Shown here: positions 28,761-37,406 of the stretch, piece by piece | Position numbering within the stretch: position 1 is the first letter of the stretch | Layout of the letters: each line of letters starts with the position of its first letter | From: Oceanobacillus massiliensis str. N'diop | GTDB lineage: Bacteria; Bacillota; Bacilli; Bacillales; Amphibacillaceae | Direction of reading: 5' to 3' | Assembly: GCF_000285495.1 (NCBI RefSeq) | Contig: NZ_HE610980.1 | Span: forward strand, 203,719-267,718 | Length of the DNA: 64,000 nt | Program-made: the position numbers and the translations under genes | The notes under the pieces: generated by a model | Databases searched by the model: none | The model's input: only the letters and a program-made list of their open reading frames with translations | What the model was told of the DNA's origin: nothing

Positions 28761-28924
28761 TAGCACCTCATCAATTAAAAACCTGCCTTCTATTTTATCA
28801 TTATTCTATCTGATTTGACTTCTTTGGCTGAAATTATATAAGATAGATGGAGTTTCAATCTATTCATAAGAGGGTATAAATTACCCGAGTATTACAAAAT
28901 CCACTCATCTATCAAGGGGGAACT

Positions 28925-30433
28925 ATGAAAAGAGTTTCAAAAGTATTTTATATCGCTGTTTCACTTGTTGCTATTACCGTTTTGCTTGGAGCGTTTTTTC
29001 CAGCCAGATTCGAACAGATTACGAATAATGTAAAAAACCTCGTATCAACCACCTTTGGCTGGTACTATATGCTGCTAATGGCGGCACTAGTGATCTTTGC
29101 TATCTTTGTAGCTGTAAGCCCATTTGGGAAAATCCGTCTTGGAAAAGATAATGACAAGCCTGACTTTTCAACCGGATCATGGATTGCCATGCTATTTTCA
29201 GCCGGTATGGGGATAGGTCTTGTCTTCTACGGCGCTGCCGAACCAATTTCCCATTATATCGCAAATGCGCCTGAATCAGAGGCAGGTACTGCTCAGGCAT
29301 TTAAAGAAGCACTTTCTTATTCCTTTTTTCACTGGGGAATTCATGTATGGGCCATGTATGGTATTGTTGCACTTTCACTTGCCTATTTTCAATTCCGAAA
29401 AGATGAACCTGGGTTAATTTCCTCTACACTGAAACCATTGTTCGGGGATAGAATGAATGGTCCATTAGGCACTGCGGTCGATGTACTTGCTGTATTTACT
29501 ACAGTATTTGGTGTTGCAACTTCACTCGGATTCGGTGCTGTACAGATAAATGGTGGGTTGTCCCATCTATTTGGCCTGGAAGTTAGCTTTACATCCCAGC
29601 TTCTCATTATTTTAATTGTCACTGTGCTCTTCCTGATCTCGGCATGGTCTGGATTAGGGAAAGGAATAAAATATTTATCCAATACGAATATGGTTCTGGC
29701 AATTGTATTGTTTTTTGCAGTCCTGATACTTGGACCTACGCTGCTCATCTTAAATATGTTCACAGAGACATTCGGAATGTATCTCGATAACATTGTCCAT
29801 ATGAGTTTCCGTACTGCTCCACTTAATGGGGATAATCGCAGCTGGCTGAATGCTTGGACCATATTCTACTGGGCATGGTGGATTTCCTGGGCTCCATTTG
29901 TCGGCATGTTCATCGCCCGTGTTTCGCGTGGACGTACCATTCGCCAATTCCTTATATTTGTGATTTTAATCCCTACATTAATCGTTTCTGCATGGTTTGC
30001 AACATTCGGCACTACTGCAGGAGACGTGCAGAATAAAGGGTTTGACCTTACACAATATGCCACCGAATTGGTATTATTCAATATGTTCGATCACGTGACA
30101 TTCTCTTTCTTCTTATCCATTATCGCGATCATGCTGATAGCATCTTTCTTCATTACATCGGCAGACTCAGCGACATTTGTATTGGGAATGCAGTCGACAC
30201 GAGGATCGCTGACACCAGCCAATAGCATTAAAGTTGCCTGGGGTCTTGCTCAATCCGCAGTCGCTTTGATTCTGCTTTATGTCGGGGGACTTACCGCATT
30301 GCAGAATACGATCATCATCGCTGCGCTGCCTTTCTCGTTCGTCATCATCTTAATGGCGCTCGCTTTGTATAAAACGCTCAGTATCGAAATAAAACAGATG
30401 AATAAGAAGGCCCAGATCAAGAAGAGAAAATAA
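28925..30433 (+). CDS. BCCT family glycine betaine/choline carrier, second copy
   Basis: This is a 502-residue Na+-coupled osmolyte importer. It shares with the first copy the segments FSAGMGIGLVFYGAAEP, WTIFYWAWWISWAPFVGMF, ARVSRGRT and the closing LYVGGLTALQNTIIIAALPFSF. The C-terminus ends in a strongly basic tail (MNKKAQIKKRK), as seen in osmosensing BCCT carriers. AAGGGGG lies 6 bases before ATG 28925. The two paralogs probably arose by duplication and may differ in substrate or activation threshold. Confidence 0.95.
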   Translation: MKRVSKVFYIAVSLVAITVLLGAFFPARFEQITNNVKNLVSTTFGWYYMLLMAALVIFAIFVAVSPFGKIRLGKDNDKPDFSTGSWIAMLFSAGMGIGLVFYGAAEPISHYIANAPESEAGTAQAFKEALSYSFFHWGIHVWAMYGIVALSLAYFQFRKDEPGLISSTLKPLFGDRMNGPLGTAVDVLAVFTTVFGVATSLGFGAVQINGGLSHLFGLEVSFTSQLLIILIVTVLFLISAWSGLGKGIKYLSNTNMVLAIVLFFAVLILGPTLLILNMFTETFGMYLDNIVHMSFRTAPLNGDNRSWLNAWTIFYWAWWISWAPFVGMFIARVSRGRTIRQFLIFVILIPTLIVSAWFATFGTTAGDVQNKGFDLTQYATELVLFNMFDHVTFSFFLSIIAIMLIASFFITSADSATFVLGMQSTRGSLTPANSIKVAWGLAQSAVALILLYVGGLTALQNTIIIAALPFSFVIILMALALYKTLSIEIKQMNKKAQIKKRK

Positions 30434-30439
30434 GAAGAA

Positions 30440-30476
30440 CCCTCTGGAAGCATGACTTTCAGAGGGACTTTTACTT
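30440..30476 (+). terminator. Terminator of BCCT copy 2
   Basis: CCCTCTG (30440-30446) pairs with CAGAGGG (30460-30466), followed by ACTTTTACTTTTTT. Confidence 0.75.
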
Positions 30477-30579
30477 TTTTGGAATTCGGTTGATTTTCCG
30501 ATCCTATTTGCACATACTATCCATACGACACTATTTTGAACCTGCTGCACATGTTTGAATGCAGCGAGGAGGTTGGCCT

Positions 30580-30930
30580 ATGTATATCTTTGTAGAAGAT
30601 AAGATTAAAGCAGCCATTGAAGATGGTGAATTCGATAATTTGCCTGGCAAAGGAAAGCCGCTTGATTTAAAAGATGAGTTTGCCGGCATGCCAGCTGAAT
30701 TGAAGCAGGCATACAAGATATTAAAACAGGCTGGATATATTGCCAATGATAAAGAAGGCAGGAAGACCTCTACATCACTTGATCAATTATTAGATCAAGC
30801 TACTGATGGCAAGATGAAGGATGAACATACCAAGAGAAAACAATTTGATTCCTTTGTAAAAGAAAGAAAGCTGCATACCAGCTCCAAGTTTGCTTATTAC
30901 GCCAAAAAGATCTATAAGAAATTGTTTTAA
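30580..30930 (+). CDS. DUF1992 (DnaJ-C28-like conserved domain) protein
   Basis: A 116-residue soluble protein that contains the DUF1992 signature: VEDKIKAAIEDGEFDNLPGKGKPLDL followed by ELKQAYKILKQAGYI. In eukaryotes the domain occurs in DNAJC28; its bacterial function is unknown. GAGGAGG lies 7 bases before ATG 30580, which is preferred to the ATG at 30559 because that site would put the Shine-Dalgarno inside the gene. The rest is highly charged (KDEHTKRKQFDSFVKERK). Monocistronic with a strong terminator. Confidence 0.88.
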   Translation: MYIFVEDKIKAAIEDGEFDNLPGKGKPLDLKDEFAGMPAELKQAYKILKQAGYIANDKEGRKTSTSLDQLLDQATDGKMKDEHTKRKQFDSFVKERKLHTSSKFAYYAKKIYKKLF

Positions 30931-30939
30931 ATACACGTT

Positions 30940-30980
30940 AAGCAAGAATCAGGGCCAACCTGATTCTTGCTTATTTATTT
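30940..30980 (+). terminator. Terminator of the DUF1992 gene
   Basis: AAGCAAGAATCAGG (30940-30953) pairs perfectly with CCTGATTCTTGCTT (30959-30972), followed by ATTTATTTT. Confidence 0.9.
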
Positions 30981-31068
30981 TGACTTTTTATTTTTGGCGA
31001 TGGAGCATTTTACTTACGAGAAGAGAAGAACTCCAACCACACAAGAAAGCAGCCTTCAATTTTAATAA

Positions 31069-31142
31069 ATCAAAAAAAATTGATTTATTAATTGAACATC
31101 AAATATTTTTGATATATACTTATTACATCAAAATAAATTGAT
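31069..31142 (+). promoter_or_regulatory. arsR promoter with three phased ArsR boxes
   Basis: Three perfect ATCAA-N6-TTGAT palindromes start at 31069, 31098 and 31127, exactly 29 bp apart. A promoter TTGAAC (31092-31097)-17 bp-TATACT (31115-31120) places the middle box inside its spacer and the last box at the start of transcription. This spacing and the box sequence match operators of ArsR/SmtB-type metalloregulators. Confidence 0.88.
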
Positions 31143-31162
31143 ATTTGAAAGAAGTGGTAAAT

Positions 31163-31516
31163 ATGTCAACTGCAAGCCTTGATTTACAGCAGACCTTCCA
31201 ACAATATGAGAACACTTTTAAGGCGCTTGCCGATGAGAAAAGGTTACAATTGCTTAATCTATTGGCTATTTCCCCTGAAAACTCCATCTGTGTCTGTGAC
31301 CTGATGGAAAAGATGGAAATGGCACAGTCAAAGCTCTCCTATCACCTAAAGATCCTGTTACAGGCCAACCTGATTACCAAGGAAAAACACGGCACATGGA
31401 ATTACTATTCCTTAAATCACAAGGAAATAAATAGTGTACTTTCAGATGAACTCTGCTGTTTATTCCGAAAATCAGAGAATAAAGAAAAAATTCAAGCATG
31501 CTCTTGTATCAATTAA
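31163..31516 (+). CDS. arsR: ArsR/SmtB family metalloregulator
   Basis: This is a 117-residue winged-helix repressor. The helix-turn-helix spans about 25-90 (FKALADEKRLQLLNLLA ... MAQSKLSYHLKILLQANLI). The alpha-3 thiolate motif CVCDLM is that of As(III)/Sb(III)-sensing ArsR proteins; further cysteines occur in ELCCLF and the C-terminal ACSCIN. ATG 31163 is chosen over the upstream TTG 31145 because the family starts near here and a GAAGTGG sequence precedes it. Three operator palindromes lie immediately upstream, so it should repress itself and the flavoprotein 17 bp downstream until metalloid binds. Confidence 0.93.
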   Translation: MSTASLDLQQTFQQYENTFKALADEKRLQLLNLLAISPENSICVCDLMEKMEMAQSKLSYHLKILLQANLITKEKHGTWNYYSLNHKEINSVLSDELCCLFRKSENKEKIQACSCIN

Positions 31517-31533
31517 CTTAAAAAGGAGAGATA

Positions 31534-32841
31534 ATGATGTTATCAAGTTTACCAACTGTTATTATTGGGGCAGGTCCAACTGGCTTAGCGGCAGCAGCAC
31601 ACTTACATGAATATGATGAACGATTCCTTATCCTGGAAAAGGGATCCCATGCCGGAAGCAATATCCAGGAATGGAGCCACGTTCAATTGTTTTCCCCATG
31701 GGAATACAACATCGATCGTGCTGCTAAAAGGCTTTTGCAAGAGACAGAATGGGAAGAACCCGTTTCCGATCAATTGCCAACAGGTGGCGAGCTTGTAAAA
31801 GAATATTTAGAGCCCTTCGCCGCCCTACCTTCAATCCGTACTAATATAGTCTACCATGCCGAAGTTAAAGCCATCACGAAGAAAAACATCGATAAAGTCA
31901 AATCAGATTCACGGGAGGCAGCAGCATTCATTCTATTCGTAAACATCAATGGTTCCATCAAAAAGATCGAAGCAAAAGCCATTATCGATGCTACCGGTAC
32001 TTGGAATAGTCCCAATCCCCCATTCGCGGATGGCGTTTGGAGAACAGAGGAGCTAATCAATAAGCTTCATGTCAATATCCCAAATATTAAAGAAGAAGCT
32101 GACCGCTTTAAAAATAAACATATTGCAGTGATTGGCAGCGGGCACTCTGCATTAAATTCGTTGATCGAGTTAACAGATTTAAAAGCAGCATTCCCAGACA
32201 CTAAGATTTCCTGGATTATTCGTAAGCAGCACATATCAGAGACCTTTGGCGGAGAAGAAAATGATGAACTAGCTGCCAGGGGTTCCCTCGGCTCAAAGGC
32301 CCATCAGCTTGTTGACAATGGACTTTTGCACATTCATTCTGGTTTTTATGTCGATGAAATCAAGGAGCAGGATAATTCGTTCGTCATTCAAAGCAGTGAC
32401 GGAATCTCCATAAATGGGATTGATGAAGTGATTGTAAATACTGGAGCGAGACCTGACTTTTCTTTTTTAAAGGAACTAAGGCTTGATATAGATCCTACTG
32501 TGGAAAGCACAAAAGAACTCGCTCCACTGATCGACCCAAACCTTCATAGTTGCGGAACGGTTCGCCCACACGGAGAAAAAGAATTACGCCATCCCGAAGC
32601 TGGTTTTTATATAGCAGGAGTGAAGAGTTATGGTCGTGCGCCTACATTCTTAATGGCTACAGGCTATGAACAGGTGCGTTCCATCACTGCTTATATTGCG
32701 GGGAATATGGAAGAGTCTGCAAAGATAAAATTGAAACTGCCTCAAACGGGAGTCTGTAAGGCACGAGAGGTACCAAAGCAACTGCAGATCATTGAAGTTA
32801 ACGCTGGTGACAGCTGCGGCAAAACGAGCTGCTGCTGTTAA
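31534..32841 (+). CDS. ArsR-linked FAD/NAD(P)-binding monooxygenase-like flavoprotein
   Basis: This 435-residue flavoprotein has two Rossmann dinucleotide motifs: VIIGAGPTGLAAAAHL at about 9-24 for FAD and AVIGSGHSALNSLIEL near 200 for NAD(P)H. In between, WSHVQLFSPWEYNID resembles flavin monooxygenases. The C-terminus ends in GDSCGKTSCCC, a cysteine cluster that could bind metal or metalloid. It follows arsR by 17 bp with AAAGGAGAG before the start (ATG 31534 or 31537), so it is under ArsR control. A role in oxidising or detoxifying arsenical compounds is inferred from context. Confidence 0.85.
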   Translation: MMLSSLPTVIIGAGPTGLAAAAHLHEYDERFLILEKGSHAGSNIQEWSHVQLFSPWEYNIDRAAKRLLQETEWEEPVSDQLPTGGELVKEYLEPFAALPSIRTNIVYHAEVKAITKKNIDKVKSDSREAAAFILFVNINGSIKKIEAKAIIDATGTWNSPNPPFADGVWRTEELINKLHVNIPNIKEEADRFKNKHIAVIGSGHSALNSLIELTDLKAAFPDTKISWIIRKQHISETFGGEENDELAARGSLGSKAHQLVDNGLLHIHSGFYVDEIKEQDNSFVIQSSDGISINGIDEVIVNTGARPDFSFLKELRLDIDPTVESTKELAPLIDPNLHSCGTVRPHGEKELRHPEAGFYIAGVKSYGRAPTFLMATGYEQVRSITAYIAGNMEESAKIKLKLPQTGVCKAREVPKQLQIIEVNAGDSCGKTSCCC

Positions 32842-32899
32842 TTACGTAACCGTTCTACCAATTTCTTAATATAAAGTACGTTTGAACTTCGCTGAATAA

Positions 32900-33283
32900 G
32901 GATTTTTCAATTCACAAATATTATTGTTTCTACACTTTTCGCATTTGATAGAAACTGCGGCATAACAAGAAATGATTGGTGTTTTATCCCCACTCCGGAA
33001 GTAAACTGTGCTTTCCGCGGGCTCGCGCTAAGCCAGGGTACTACTTGCGATTGCTTCCTTGTTCCCTTGCACCGAGGAAACCTGCTTCGAAGCGTTACTG
33101 GCAGACGCAGGTGCATCTAGTGGGGTCTTAGCGTCTTGGCTTTTCCCGCAGGAAGTGGGTTTCTTCCGAGGAAGCTGAAGCGTTGCCCGCGGAAAGCGAC
33201 TGCCCGGAGCGGAAATCGGCCGTTGCAGTTGTGTCGCAGTTTATATATTTTATGTAAATTACAACAATCTTTGAGAAAACAGC
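32900..33283 (+). mobile_element. 384-bp palindromic element (MITE-like, copy 3)
   Basis: The right end (…CAACAATCTTTGAGAAAACAGC, 33262-33283) is the reverse complement of the left end of the 10426 element. The left half (GATAGAAACTGCGGCATAAC) matches the inverted right half of that element. The inner GCTGAAGCGTTGCCCGCGG and CGGAGCGGAAATCG blocks are shared. Flanking CTGAATAA (32892-32899) and TTGAAATAA (33285-33293) may be a decayed 8-bp target duplication. No protein is encoded. It lies between the ArsR-linked flavoprotein and the MFS gene. Confidence 0.78.
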
Positions 33284-33326
33284 TTTGAAATAATAAATCT
33301 TCTTGGCTTAGGCAGGTGCTGGTTCA

Positions 33327-34586
33327 ATGGGTAAGACAAATCATCCATCTAAGGTCATAAACGATGTAGCAATTGTCACAGCATTAAGCCTTCTTGGAGA
33401 TTCGATGCTGTATGTTGCCTTACCGTTATATTGGGAGCAGGCCGGTCTGGATTCCATTTGGCAGGTAGGAATTCTTCTTTCTATTAATCGGTTTATCAGA
33501 CTGCCTGCCAATCCCTTTGTAGGATGGATTTATAAAAGGATATCTTTAAAAACCGGACTATTGACTGCCATTATCATCGGATCGATCACAACCCTTGGAT
33601 ATGGCTTGTTTAATGGATTTGCAGCATGGATTATTTTAAGAAGTCTATGGGGAATTGCCTGGTCCTTTTTTCGCATTGGCGGACTCACAAGTGTTGCCTA
33701 TTATGCAGAAGAAAGTCATCGCGGAAAGGCAATGGGAACCTATAATGGGCTTTATCGGTTAGGGAGCTTATTCGGGATGCTCCTCGGTGGTATTTTCATA
33801 CCTGTGATAGGTCTTGATGCGGTTTCCATTATATTCGGCTTATCAACATTGGCCGGCATACCTATTATTCTGTATACCCTAAAAGGAAACGAGGCTGGAA
33901 GCAAAACTGAGCATACGACGGATAAACCTAAAACCTACTCCGCTTCAAGGTTTGTTAAAAATAGGATTCTATTCATCTGTACTACAGGTTTCTTTATTAC
34001 GATGCTGTTTCAGGGTGTCCTTACCTCGACCCTTAGTTCGGTAATTGAATACCATTATGGGGAGTTTATTTCACTCTTTCATATTGTATTAAGTGTTGCT
34101 TTATTATCCGGTATCCTTCAGTCCATCAGATGGGTTTGGGAACCATTCTTAGGGAGAACGGTCGGAATATTGTCAGACGGCCCAAAGGGAAGATTGCCTT
34201 TTTTCATCCTTTCCCTTTTCCTTACCGGCCTGGTATTTGGCATGATTTCATTTGATGGCACCATTGGTCTCTGGATAATAACTACATTACTGGTCATGGC
34301 TGGAGCCACCGTACTCACCACGTTAACGGACGCGATCGCAATGGATATCTCAAGGTCCGGCAATACGGTTTCATTCCTTACGCTTTATACAATCATCCAG
34401 GATATCGGAGCGGCGGCCGGACCTTTTATCGGCTATATGATTATCGAACTGAAATCAGGTTATGCCTATTTATACTGGGGCGGGTCCGGTTTGTTTTTTC
34501 TTTTGGCTTTCCTATGGCTGATTATTCACTTGTCGGAAAAGAAACAGCAGCTAGGCCGTGTGAAAAATGAATTTAATTACCACTAA
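33327..34586 (+). CDS. MFS family transporter
   Basis: This 419-residue major facilitator carrier has about twelve hydrophobic segments, a short cytoplasmic loop between helices 2 and 3 (GWIYKRISLKTG) and a long central loop around 195-210 (KGNEAGSKTEHTTDKPKT). SHRGKAMGTYNGLYRLGSLFGMLLGG is a typical helix 4-5 antiporter-like region. GCAGGTG precedes ATG 33327. The substrate is unknown. Its position behind an ArsR-flavoprotein pair recalls arsenic islands that pair an oxidoreductase with an MFS exporter, but the mobile element now separates it from that operon. Confidence 0.85.
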   Translation: MGKTNHPSKVINDVAIVTALSLLGDSMLYVALPLYWEQAGLDSIWQVGILLSINRFIRLPANPFVGWIYKRISLKTGLLTAIIIGSITTLGYGLFNGFAAWIILRSLWGIAWSFFRIGGLTSVAYYAEESHRGKAMGTYNGLYRLGSLFGMLLGGIFIPVIGLDAVSIIFGLSTLAGIPIILYTLKGNEAGSKTEHTTDKPKTYSASRFVKNRILFICTTGFFITMLFQGVLTSTLSSVIEYHYGEFISLFHIVLSVALLSGILQSIRWVWEPFLGRTVGILSDGPKGRLPFFILSLFLTGLVFGMISFDGTIGLWIITTLLVMAGATVLTTLTDAIAMDISRSGNTVSFLTLYTIIQDIGAAAGPFIGYMIIELKSGYAYLYWGGSGLFFLLAFLWLIIHLSEKKQQLGRVKNEFNYH

Positions 34587-34727
34587 TAAGCATTAGAGTA
34601 ATCATTGCAGTTTTAATAGTTTCTTTGTATCTTTTTTCTTTCTTAGACTGCTTATTAATTAAATCCCAACTTAATCGTGCGCTAAATATAAGTATAACTA
34701 TTGAATGTTATGTTTCTTGACTCTTGC

Positions 34728-35573
34728 CTAGAATAGATCCATCTGTCTTGGTGAGAGTCCTTCATATTCAATCCCGAGCAGACTCTGAAATGTTTTAGCA
34801 TTACTTGCTGCATCCCCACCAGAGTTATTATTAAACAATACAATGATATCTTTCGTATCTCTTTCAAGATCAGCAATCCTCTGCTTCCATTCCAATAGTT
34901 CATCTTTATTGTAGTTATACAAATAACGAACTTCGCGCCAGTTGGCATTGCCCGATTTATTCCATCCATGAACGTTTCTCCCATGCATGCGAACCATGGT
35001 CATATTCGCATTTGTTGCCACTGGCACAACCGGAATCGAGCCCTCCCCGGACTGTGGTTCATCTGCAATGGAGTGAATCCACCCTTCTCCCTTCATAAAG
35101 TCAATTGTCTCGGCACGATAACGATCGCTAAACCAGGATTGATGTCTAAATTCCAGGGCGACAGGTATTTCTCCCATCATCTGCTTACAGTATCTCAAAT
35201 ACGTCACATTCTCTTTTCTGCAATCAAACCACGGTGGGAATTGAAAAAGGGCCAAAGCAAGTTTACCAGCATTCAAGTACGGTTTTAGTGATTCCTTAAA
35301 CGCCTCAAACATCTCTTTCTTTGAGCTGAATGGAGTATCTCCGCGCTGATGTCCTGTCATTCCCTGGTAGGCCTTGACCACAAAACGAAAAGAATCCGGT
35401 GTCTGGTTCACCCATTTTTCTGCGTTGCGCACGGGCTGAACAGCATAAAAAGAAGCGTCCACTTCCACAACCGGGAAATGACTACTATACTCGGCCAATT
35501 TATTTGTTGATTTGATATGCTCTGGATAAATGGAATCATGGTCCCCCCATCCAGTCAAACCGATATAAATCAT
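34728..35573 (-). CDS. DUF72 (YecE-like) protein
   Basis: This 281-residue TIM-barrel-like protein is of the DUF72 family. The opening MIYIGLTGWGDHDSIYP, then YSSHFPVVEVDASFYAVQP, FRFVVKAYQGMTGH, LALFQFPPWF, PVALEFRHQSWF and VRMHGRNVHGWN are all family landmarks. ATG 35573 with GAGGGGAAGG upstream is preferred to a longer frame that would overlap the next gene. The function of DUF72 is not established. It lies 20 bp downstream of the AbrB-type membrane protein on the same strand, so the two are probably cotranscribed. Confidence 0.88.
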   Translation of the reverse strand: MIYIGLTGWGDHDSIYPEHIKSTNKLAEYSSHFPVVEVDASFYAVQPVRNAEKWVNQTPDSFRFVVKAYQGMTGHQRGDTPFSSKKEMFEAFKESLKPYLNAGKLALALFQFPPWFDCRKENVTYLRYCKQMMGEIPVALEFRHQSWFSDRYRAETIDFMKGEGWIHSIADEPQSGEGSIPVVPVATNANMTMVRMHGRNVHGWNKSGNANWREVRYLYNYNKDELLEWKQRIADLERDTKDIIVLFNNNSGGDAASNAKTFQSLLGIEYEGLSPRQMDLF

Positions 35574-35592
35574 TAAAAATCCTTCCCCTCTT

Positions 35593-36690
35593 TCATATTC
35601 GCATAGGAGGTTTGGGCATACAGCATCCATTGTCTCCGTAACTCTCCAATCTCTTCCGCCTTCTATCCTTCTCCACTACAAATTTCACAAAAGGAATAAT
35701 AATTACAGATAGAAACAAGATACGGAATAATTGAAACGCCGTTACGACGGTAACATCTGCTTGAACAGAGGCAGCAATAATACCCATTTGATCAAGTCCA
35801 CCAGGTACAACACTCAAAAACCCTGTTGAAAATCCTAAATCATCTTGGTACTTCAGAATTATGCTGAGACCGAAAGCAAATAAAATTAAGACACTACTTG
35901 AGAAAAACGCATAGAAAATATGCTTTCTCGTTAGCTTGATATTTTCTTTTTTCAAAAGCAATCCTATGTAAATACCGATTACCAGCTGTGCAATATGAAG
36001 CATTGAAGTTGGCATGATTGGTACCTCTATATTTACTAAATTAAAACACATAATGAAAAAAACCGGACCGAGCATGTATGACGTCGGTACCTTAATCTTT
36101 TTAAATATCATTCCCGATCCATAACAAAGAACCAGGAGTCCCAGCAGATAGATAGAATAAACACCTTCCACTGCGTTATCCTGAACAAGTGCAGTTTGTT
36201 CATTTGCCACTATGAATGGCACTACCGTTACAATCATCAGAATGCGCAGTACGTGATAAAACGTAACAGTTGATAGATTAATGTTCTTTTGCTCTTCAGC
36301 AAAGATAATGATTTGCTGAAGCCCACCTGGAACACAGCAGGTCATTGCCGTTCCCCGGTCCATCTTCGTCCGATATGCCATGATGGAACTGATCAGTAAG
36401 AATAAGATAAAAAATGCAATATTGATGAAAAGCATTTCCGGAAAGTATTGTTTCATGTCCCTCAATGCATCCATTGTAAATGCATACCCTATAACATATC
36501 CTGCAATCACAAGTCCCAGATTGCGGAAAAAGGAATGCCATTCTAATTTCACCGGGGTAAATAACTGAACGGAAAGTACTGCAAATAACGGGCCTAACAT
36601 CCAGGGCATCGGCAATCCAACTACATTGAATAATACAGCTCCTGCCAATCCAACTAATAATGCTTTTACCATTGGATGCAAAGTGAGCAT
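35593..36690 (-). CDS. AbrB family membrane protein (duplicated AbrB domain)
   Basis: This 365-residue protein has about ten hydrophobic helices arranged as two similar halves. Each half contains a PxxMLGPL-type motif (MPWMLGPLFAVL near 25; PTSYMLGPVFFI near 205) and a PGGL motif (CCVPGGLQQIIIFAEE; SVVPGGLDQMGIIAAS). This is the membrane AbrB/ammonia-monooxygenase-like family, unrelated to the DNA-binding AbrB. ATG 36690 is chosen; the longer frame starting at 36723 has no ribosome binding site. The transported substrate is unknown. Confidence 0.85.
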   Translation of the reverse strand: MLTLHPMVKALLVGLAGAVLFNVVGLPMPWMLGPLFAVLSVQLFTPVKLEWHSFFRNLGLVIAGYVIGYAFTMDALRDMKQYFPEMLFINIAFFILFLLISSIMAYRTKMDRGTAMTCCVPGGLQQIIIFAEEQKNINLSTVTFYHVLRILMIVTVVPFIVANEQTALVQDNAVEGVYSIYLLGLLVLCYGSGMIFKKIKVPTSYMLGPVFFIMCFNLVNIEVPIMPTSMLHIAQLVIGIYIGLLLKKENIKLTRKHIFYAFFSSSVLILFAFGLSIILKYQDDLGFSTGFLSVVPGGLDQMGIIAASVQADVTVVTAFQLFRILFLSVIIIPFVKFVVEKDRRRKRLESYGDNGCCMPKPPMRI

Positions 36691-36864
36691 ACAATCATCT
36701 TCTTTCTTTATGTAAAAAATCATAGCAGCTAAAGCTGGCCATCAAGTCAATTTTCTATTCATAGTATACCATTAGTTTCATGAAGGAATAAACATGCCGC
36801 TTGAATATGCAAAAAGCAAAAAAGAGATAAGCATTTGTTATGCTTATCCCCTAAAACGTGTGTA

Positions 36865-37260
36865 TCAATTAATCAGCTTTTGAGCTTCATGCAATTGAAA
36901 GGTACGGACTGATCGAGGAAGGAATCTGCGTATCTCTTCATCGTTATATCCTACCTGCAAGCGTTTTTCATCATGGATGATTGGTCTCTTTAAAAGCCTT
37001 GGATTTTTTTGAAGCAGTTCGTATAGGTCCTTTAAAGGAAGCTGCTCCATATCGATATTCATATCCTGAAATACCTTTGAGCGCGTTGACACAATCTCTT
37101 CTGTCCCATTTTCAGTTAAACGCAATATTGCCTTAATCTCATCAAGCGTTAAAGCCTCATTGAAAATATTCCGTTCTGTAAAGGGTATATGATGCTCCTG
37201 GAACCAGGCCTTCGCCTTTCTGCAGGATGTACAGCTTGGTGTGACGTAAAGTGTTACCAT
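36865..37260 (-). CDS. spx: Global redox regulator Spx
   Basis: Spx is an ArsC-fold protein that binds the alpha-subunit C-terminal domain of RNA polymerase and redirects transcription under disulfide stress. From ATG 37260 the protein has exactly 131 residues, as in Bacillus. It begins [20 protein letters not shown] with the C10-x-x-C13 redox switch. The C-terminal [20 protein letters not shown] and [13 protein letters not shown] closely match B. subtilis Spx. GGAGAGTGA precedes this start; the longer frame would swallow it. It stands alone behind a consensus promoter and a perfect AT-rich inverted repeat. Confidence 0.95.
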   Translation of the reverse strand: MVTLYVTPSCTSCRKAKAWFQEHHIPFTERNIFNEALTLDEIKAILRLTENGTEEIVSTRSKVFQDMNIDMEQLPLKDLYELLQKNPRLLKRPIIHDEKRLQVGYNDEEIRRFLPRSVRTFQLHEAQKLIN

Positions 37261-37332
37261 ATAATCACTCTCCAATGTTATAAGAACTCCTATTAATCTA
37301 TGCAATAATCACTTTCACGCTAACGCGAAACA

Positions 37333-37395
37333 TTATAATTAATTAATTATACTTTAATTAATTATAATTGTACGCCTCTTTCCCTCTATTGTCAA
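37333..37395 (-). promoter_or_regulatory. spx promoter with a perfect inverted repeat at the start site
   Basis: On the minus strand, TTGACA (37390-37395)-17 bp-TACAAT (37367-37372) is a near-consensus promoter. Immediately downstream, TTATAATTAATTAA and TTAATTAATTATAA (37333-37346 and 37354-37367) form a 14-bp perfect inverted repeat with a 7-bp centre. Its half sites resemble the A/T-rich boxes of PerR/Fur-type repressors. Confidence 0.75.
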
Positions 37396-37406
37396 GTTCT
37401 TATTCC

